Shown here in pieces: positions 1 through 4,900 of a DNA stretch of 6,971 nucleotides (positions within the stretch are counted from its first letter, which is position 1; each line of letters starts with the position of its first letter). The notes beneath the pieces were generated by a model, which ran no database searches, was not told the origin of the DNA, and saw only the letters and a list, made by a program, of their open reading frames with translations. This DNA is from DAOUMU01 sp034409055 (lineage in GTDB: Bacteria > Chloroflexota > Anaerolineae > 4572-78 > J111): positions 1 to 6,971 of the forward strand of contig DAOUMU010000127.1 in the NCBI GenBank assembly GCA_034409055.1, given 5' to 3'. The position numbers were made by a program, and so were the translations under genes.

Positions 1-13
1 CCCCAATCCCTCA

Positions 14-1291
14 TCACCATAACGTCATGGAGTCCAGAAACAGTTGCTTCAGATCCGCTGCCTCGGCCGGACGTGGCGAAAGTTTGGTGACGCGATGCTG
101 GGGCAGGGTACCGGCCACCAACTGATCCACGTCCTCCGGGTTGAAGCCCACCGCCTGCAGCCCATTGGGCATATCGATCCGGCGCATCAAATCGATAATT
201 GCCCCGGCCAGCAACTCGCCCGCCTCTTCTGGGCTGGCCTCGGAGACGTCGCGGCCCATTAACTTGGCCGCGTAAAGATGGCGCTCCGGGTTTGCCGGCG
301 CGGTGAAACGAAATACCGCCGGAGCGTTAAGTATGACAGACATGCCGTGGGGAATGATGGCATACTCTGTTGGGTACCCTGCGGGCGCAAAATCGCGCAC
401 CATCCCGGACACAGGATACGACATACCATGCGGTAAATGGACTCCGGCGTTCCCGAAGCCGATGCCGGCAAAGGCAGCCGCCAGCAACATGTGACCGCGG
501 GCTTCCTCGTCGGTCGGATTCTCGATGGCCCGCACCAGGTTTTGCGAAACCATTTCAATCGCTCGCGAGGCCCATATATCGCTAATCGGGTTCGAGCCCT
601 GGTAGGCCGGCCGCAAACCGGGCTGTTCAGGCGCAGGCCGCTGGCCAAACGGTAAGGCCGTCAGCGACTCCAGGGCGTGGCTCAGCACGTCCAGGCCGGT
701 GCAAGCGGCCACTGTCTTGGGCAGAGTGCGGGTGTTATGAGGGTCTACGATGCCCATGACCGGACGCAGGGCCCGATGGGCAATGCCGGTTTTAGCGTGC
801 ATCTCCAAAAGATCAAAAATCGCCACCCCGGTCGTTTCGCTCCCCGTACCGGCTGTGGTTGGCACCGCGATCAGGGGCTTCAGCCGGCCCGGTACAGGCT
901 GTCCCTGGCCGATCGGTGGATTAACGTAGGTCAGAAAATCGGCCGGATAAGTGGCATACAGGTTAGCCGCTTTAGCCGTATCCATACTGGAGCCACCCCC
1001 GACCGCCACATACCCATCGAACTGGCCTTCCCTGGCAAACTGGATCGCCTCTTTAAAGGAGGCATCCGTTGGCTCGACCCGCACCTGGTCAAACAACACC
1101 GCCCCGATCCCTTCTGAGCGCAAAGCTTCAAGGGTGATAGCCACCGGCTCGCTGTTAGCCAGGTTCGGATCGGTCACAACCATCACCCGCCTGGCCCCCA
1201 ACTGTTTCATATCATAACCCACTTCGTCGGTCACACCGGGACCGTATTTGATACTCGATGTATCCATAGTAAAAGCAGTTTCAAAGCTCAT
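14..1291 (-). CDS. Hydroxyacid-oxoacid transhydrogenase-type iron-containing alcohol dehydrogenase (HOT/ADHFE1-like)
   Basis: Complete 425-residue protein. The family's characterised members (human ADHFE1/HOT) oxidise 4-hydroxybutyrate to succinic semialdehyde while reducing 2-oxoglutarate to D-2-hydroxyglutarate, with a tightly bound nicotinamide cofactor. No signal peptide is visible, so it should be cytosolic. Seen in the sequence: a dinucleotide-binding GGGSSMDT at residues 98-105, PLIAVPTTAGTGSETTGVAIFD at about 139-160, and the expected group III ADH metal ligands Asp201 and His205 (GLDVLSHALES), His288 (LPHGMSYP) and His315 (IPHGMS). Long stretches match ADHFE1 as I recall it, such as RVEPTDASF, AYQGSNPISDIWA, AFAGIGFGNAGVH and TLPQHRVTKL, which is closer than to ordinary butanol or lactaldehyde dehydrogenases. 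The ATG at 1291 is chosen because AGGAGG lies 7 nt upstream. It ends at TGA 16-14. All catalytic residues are intact. The specific physiological substrate is inferred from family resemblance. Confidence 0.92.
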   Translation of the reverse strand: MSFETAFTMDTSSIKYGPGVTDEVGYDMKQLGARRVMVVTDPNLANSEPVAITLEALRSEGIGAVLFDQVRVEPTDASFKEAIQFAREGQFDGYVAVGGGSSMDTAKAANLYATYPADFLTYVNPPIGQGQPVPGRLKPLIAVPTTAGTGSETTGVAIFDLLEMHAKTGIAHRALRPVMGIVDPHNTRTLPKTVAACTGLDVLSHALESLTALPFGQRPAPEQPGLRPAYQGSNPISDIWASRAIEMVSQNLVRAIENPTDEEARGHMLLAAAFAGIGFGNAGVHLPHGMSYPVSGMVRDFAPAGYPTEYAIIPHGMSVILNAPAVFRFTAPANPERHLYAAKLMGRDVSEASPEEAGELLAGAIIDLMRRIDMPNGLQAVGFNPEDVDQLVAGTLPQHRVTKLSPRPAEAADLKQLFLDSMTLW

Positions 1292-1298
1292 TCATTTC

Positions 1299-1304
1299 CC
1301 TCCT
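1299..1304 (-). promoter_or_regulatory. Shine-Dalgarno site of the HOT gene
   Basis: AGGAGG on the minus strand, 7 nt before ATG 1291. It fixes the start at Met1 rather than the in-frame Met9. The site is part of the leader repeat shared with the A2M gene. Confidence 0.85.
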
Positions 1305-1345
1305 CTGTAAATAGACCTTGTAGGACAAACTTAAGTTTGTCCTAC
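1299..1345 (-). repeat. Leader repeat copy A: palindrome plus spacer plus Shine-Dalgarno, before the HOT gene
   Basis: Bases 1299-1341 match 6803-6845 at 42 of 43 positions; the only difference is T1319 against G6823. The upstream half is a perfect 26-bp palindrome (1320-1345) centred on CTTAAG, able to form a 13-bp DNA cruciform or a long RNA hairpin. About 15 nt separate it from the AGGAGG. The palindrome lies between the predicted promoter and the ribosome site, so in RNA it is a 5'-UTR hairpin. It could be a protein-binding operator, an RNA stabiliser or part of a dispersed element; the sequence does not say which. Confidence 0.85.
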
Positions 1346-1422
1346 GGATATTTTCATCATTGGTGGTGTGTCAACACTCGTGATAACTCCTGTAAAAGAG
1401 TACATAGCTAACCCCAGCCTCC

Positions 1423-1451
1423 ATTATACTCTCCCCCCCTGCCATTACCAA
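1423..1451 (-). promoter_or_regulatory. Candidate sigma-70 promoter of the HOT gene
   Basis: On the minus strand, TTGGTA (1451-1446) and a perfect TATAAT (1428-1423) are 17 bp apart. Transcription would start near 1416, giving a leader of about 125 nt that contains the palindromic repeat and the Shine-Dalgarno. The spacer holds a run of seven G. It lies downstream of the terminator at 1660-1705, which fits separate transcription from the A2M gene. Confidence 0.5.
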
Positions 1452-1517
1452 AAACTTGTCGGTCAGGCCAGTTCGTCGCCGGGCAAACGCCGGGCTAATG
1501 TTACTCTCTTAGCCCAA

Positions 1518-1600
1518 GACTCAGTAGGTCCAATTTTCAAGCTCCGAGCGGACCAGTGCGAAGACCTGTGCAGCTAGAGCAAATTTGGATCTACTGAGAC
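1518..1600. repeat. Imperfect inverted repeat around the short repeat copy
   Basis: CTCAGTAGGTCCAA (1520-1533) pairs with TTGGATCTACTGAG (1585-1598) at 13 of 14 positions, and the arms extend weakly to AGCT on the inner side. The enclosed loop carries most of the dispersed repeat. The long copy keeps the right arm but has unrelated sequence where the left arm should be. This could be a small non-autonomous mobile element or a structured RNA; no target duplication is visible. Confidence 0.55.
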
Positions 1601-1621
1601 TGTGAGGCAGACCCGGCTGCC
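1541..1621. repeat. Dispersed direct repeat, short copy
   Basis: An 81-bp block matching 1743-1878 at 79 of 81 positions once a 55-bp extra segment in the other copy is removed. Differences are G1548/A1750 and C1614/T1871. It is non-coding on both strands as far as I can see. It ends in a small stem, GGCAG (1606-1610) with CTGCC (1617-1621), present in both copies. Confidence 0.85.
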
Positions 1622-1650
1622 ATTGCCGGAGAAGTGGCAGTACCCCCATT

Positions 1651-1698
1651 TCATTCAGCAAAAAAACCTCGGATGCGAGAAATCGTGTATTTCCCCAT
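1651..1698 (-). CDS. Possible 15-residue leader peptide overlapping the terminator hairpin
   Basis: Minus-strand ATG at 1698 is preceded by AAAAGGAGG (1714-1706) with a 7-nt gap, a very good ribosome site. The frame encodes Met-Gly-Lys-Tyr-Thr-Ile-Ser-Arg-Ile-Arg-Gly-Phe-Phe-Ala-Glu and stops at TGA 1653-1651. The codons run through the loop and 3' arm of the terminator. A ribosome here would disturb the hairpin, as in attenuators. No gene lies immediately downstream, and no run of a single amino acid suggests starvation sensing. It may be chance, because the G-rich stem edge helps form the AGGAGG. Confidence 0.25.
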   Translation of the reverse strand: MGKYTISRIRGFFAE

Positions 1699-1714
1699 CC
1701 GAGGTCCTCCTTTT
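1660..1714 (-). terminator. Rho-independent terminator behind the A2M gene
   Basis: A perfect 10-bp stem, ACCTCGGATG (1666-1675) with CATCCGAGGT (1696-1705), is extended by an inner 5-bp stem, GAAAT (1679-1683) with ATTTC (1689-1693). On the minus strand the stem is followed directly by a T run (complement of A1660-1665), the classic intrinsic terminator form. It lies about 200 nt beyond the A2M stop and upstream of the HOT promoter, so it should end A2M transcription. On the plus strand the following T run is short and displaced. A tiny ORF with its own ribosome site overlaps the hairpin. Confidence 0.7.
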
Positions 1715-1742
1715 GTAAGCATTCAACTATCAGCTTTTTTAG

Positions 1743-1878
1743 GCTCCGAACGGACCAGTGCGAAGACCTGTGCAGCTCCGCTGCCTCCCCGTGGGACAGT
1801 CCACGTTTTGGCCGCTGGACTGTGGTCCAGCTAGAGCAAATTTGGATCTACTGAGACTGTGAGGCAGACCTGGCTGCC
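1743..1878. repeat. Dispersed direct repeat, long copy with 55-bp extra segment
   Basis: Same element as 1541-1621, but with an extra 1777-1831 between two CAGC copies (1773-1776 and 1828-1831). Two hairpins lie in or next to the extra part: GCAGC/GCTGC (1772-1776 with 1780-1784), and ACAGTCCA (1796-1803) with TGGACTGT (1816-1823). Either the short copy lost 55 bp by recombination between the CAGC repeats, or the long copy gained a structured insert. Confidence 0.85.
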
Positions 1879-1884
1879 TGCAAG

Positions 1885-1919
1885 TTCATCCTTCATCCTT
1901 CATCCTTCATCCTTCATCC
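1885..1919. repeat. Tandem heptamer TTCATCC, five copies, across the A2M stop codon
   Basis: Five exact copies of a 7-bp unit. On the minus strand they read GGATGAA and include the last A2M codons (Asp-Glu-Gly) and its TGA stop (1909-1907). The unit is not a multiple of three, so slippage changes the frame, but every frame of the repeat soon meets TGA. The protein end would vary by only a few residues. Confidence 0.9.
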
Positions 1920-4900
1920 CTCACCTCCACCTGCAAGGGCGCCTTAGTCGTTTGTTCGGTCGGGTTGTAGTAATCGTAAGCCATAGACGGAGGTGTTTGG
2001 GCCCGCATCGGGAAACGGGCTCGCAGGCGATAACTAAACCTCAAGGGCTGGCCGCTGGCAAAATCTTCCAGATAGATGATGATTTGGCGACCCGTTAACT
2101 CATAGCGAGCGATCAAGCCCTGCTCCACCAGCCGGCTCAGGTCCTCGGTCAGCACGGTGAAACCGGGCGGCACGCCCAGGTCGATCAGGGCCATCTTGAC
2201 CACCCCCTCCTGGTTGAGCCTCACCCCCACCTCCACGCTGATGGTGTCGTTCACCGCCAGGCTGGTCCGGTCATAGGCCATATCGATGTCGATCAGTTCG
2301 GTCGTTTCCGGCACGGGCGGCACTTTATCCCAGGGCAGATAATAACTGGTAGCCACCTGATACATCAAGTTACTGCCACCCTCTACCTCGATCTGAACCC
2401 GGTTGGCTCCGGTGGGTGAAAAGCCTTGATCAAAGGTAACCAGGTGGACCACATCGGCCTGGCTCGCCTCGATGGTAATTTCCTGGGTTTGCTCCTTGTT
2501 CAAGCTGACCCGGATAGTAGCCGCCTCGCTGGCCGCACCGGTGGACTGGCTGGCCAGGAGCAGGGTTTTCAGGGAGAGAATGGTGGCCTGGGTGGTGTTC
2601 CAGGTGCCCCAACTATCCTTACTCTGGATGATGGCCGCCAACGCACCGCTGATGGCATCGGGATAAACCCCGGCCCGGATAAAGGCCGCCGCAGCCAGGG
2701 CCGTTGTCTCCACGCTGCCGCTGATCCCCGTGGCCCCCATAAAGGAAGCCTGCATATTCTGCCAATAGACCATCTCCCCCTCTTTGATACGCATAGCGTA
2801 TAACTTTTCCAACACGGCTCGGGTCGTCGAGTCTGACGGATCATAGGCCGTCAGAGCGCTGGCCACCAGAGCCAGGCCGTAGGCATCCTCCTCCTGCCGG
2901 GCAAATTCACGGATGTAAGCGATGGCCCGGCTCACTTCCGGGGTGTCTTCGTAGCCCGCTTCGATCAAGGACCAGGTAATGTAGGCCGTGGTGGGCAGTT
3001 CCGAGCCAACGCCCCAATGTTCGGAGTAGCCTTGCTCCAGCCAGGTGCCGTCGGACTGCTGTTGAGCCAGCAGCCAGCGGGCGGTCCGGTCGATCATATC
3101 CTGGTCGACCGGATAAACTTTGGCCATGTCGGTGAACTCCATCAGGCCATAGGCAGTCAGGAAGACCTTGGCCGGAGCATCGCCGAAGAGGGAATAACCG
3201 CCGCCGGGCACCTCAAAAGTGAGCAGACGTTGGTAGCCGGTGGCTACGTATTTTTCGGCCATCAGTTGCACTTCAGGATTGGTCTGGCCGGTGCTTTGCA
3301 GATAGTCCAACACGAGCACATTCGGGTACGTCGCCGACGTACTTTGTTCAAATCAGCCGTGGGGCAGGCGCAGGATTTTCTCCAATCCTTCGACCACCTG
3401 GGCCAGGGCTCCGGTATAGATTTTGACTTCCACGTGCGGGGTTTTGGGGACAATCTCGGCGGGCAGGTCAAGGGCCAGCTCCAGGTCTTCGCGTAGCCAG
3501 TTACTATCCGTCAGCCGCACCTCCTGGCCATTGGGCACCACCCGCACTTCGCGGCGGATGGCGTCGCTCATCTTCTCACCCCAGGCCGTCACCTGGAAGC
3601 CCTGGCGACCAAAGTCTAACACCCGGATGGGGAAGTAAACCACGTCGATGTCGTTGGAACTGATGGTCAGGGTTTGCTCGGCCTCGCCCAGCAGTTCAAA
3701 CCAGGGTTCCGGCTCGACCACCAGCCGTACCTGCTGGGCTTCGGGCAGGTAGTTGAAGACGCCGACCGGGATGCTAATTTGATCCTCCTGGGTCAGAGAG
3801 ACGGGCAGGTCAATATCCACGAAGAAATCCTGGAAAACGCGCACGCCCTGGCTGGTGAAGCCCAGCCGCCCATCCTGCGACGAAGCCAGGGCCGTCAACC
3901 GCCAGGTGGTGATGCTGTCGGCCATGGGGATTTCCAGGTGGGCCAGGCCGGACTGGTCGGTCAGCACTTCCGGGTTCCAGTAGAGGGTTTCCGGGAAGAA
4001 CTGGCGCAGGCGGGGCGCTTCGGCGGGACCGGTGGGGCTTTCCTCAGTAGGAGCTTCGGCCGGGACTGCCTCTTTTAGCTCCCCCCCTTCGCCCCGATCC
4101 ACGGCCATTTCCATAACCATTTCCGGCTCGATGGGCATATCATCGCCCGGCGCTGTCGCCATCATTGGCGCTCCCATCCCCCCGGCCACCATTGTCATAC
4201 TCAAGGCTAGCGGCGCAACCACAGCCGGCAGAGCCAGGAGACTGCCCATAATTGTAGGCAGCCAGGCCGGGCCACGCCGCTTTTCAGCCCACAGTTTTTG
4301 GCCGTAGAGAAGGTAGACCCCCGGCGTGAGCATAAAAGTAATTAACAGAGGAATGGCCCAGGTTTCATCCGGCGAGATTCCCTCGTCCACGAGGTTGATA
4401 AACAGAACTAGCAGGGCAATCCAGCCGCCGGTCAGCAAGAACAAGAACTTGGCCGTTTCATCCTGACGCCACCAGGCGTAAACGGCCAGGCCGAGCAGGG
4501 TCAGAACGAACAGGCCGCCCAGGAAGATAGGCAGGACTTCTTCCAGGTCGAGTCGCCAGAAAAAGCGCTCCACTTCATACGAAATTGCAGTGATAAAGGC
4601 AATCAGCCCGTACAGGGAAGCAAAAATCAACAGTAGAATCCCGCTAACCTTGGCCAGCCCGATCAGCGAACGTTTGATCAAACCGGAACCACGCAAGGCC
4701 AGGATGACCGTCAGCCACAACAGCAGAGGAATCAGGGTCATACCCACGAGTGCCGCCGTACCCAGTTTCAGAAAGCTCTCGTTTTGGGCCTGGGTCACGG
4801 CCTGCATCTTTTCGGGACGGGTGTTGACCTGCATAGCCAGGCCGGTCGTCGGCGCGTCCGCCCAGGCCGCCCGGGCGCTGGTGTCCTGGACCTCCCGCAG

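Noticed and set aside
259..648. Other overlapping frames inside the HOT and A2M genes on both strands
   Set aside because: Their translations are low-complexity Arg/Pro/Gly-rich products without family features; they are shadows of the real genes.
1320..1345. Palindrome as the terminator of a gene on either strand
   Set aside because: No T run follows on either strand, and it lies between the promoter and ribosome site of the HOT gene.
1885..1919. CRISPR array
   Set aside because: The unit is only 7 bp with no spacers between units.
1907..3319. Separate C-terminal A2M gene starting at GTG 3319
   Set aside because: There is no Shine-Dalgarno upstream, the start would cut into the conserved thioester region, and the frame is continuous with the upstream part through a single TGA.
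3353..3355. UGA reassigned genome-wide to Trp or Gly
   Set aside because: Both genes in the window end in TGA, Trp is written TGG, and there is only one in-frame TGA in the A2M, at a Cys position rather than a Trp or Gly position.
3320..3360. Frameshift or programmed frameshift between the two A2M parts
   Set aside because: Both parts are in the same frame: exactly 11 sense codons lie between the TGA and GTG 3319, and they encode the expected motif residues.
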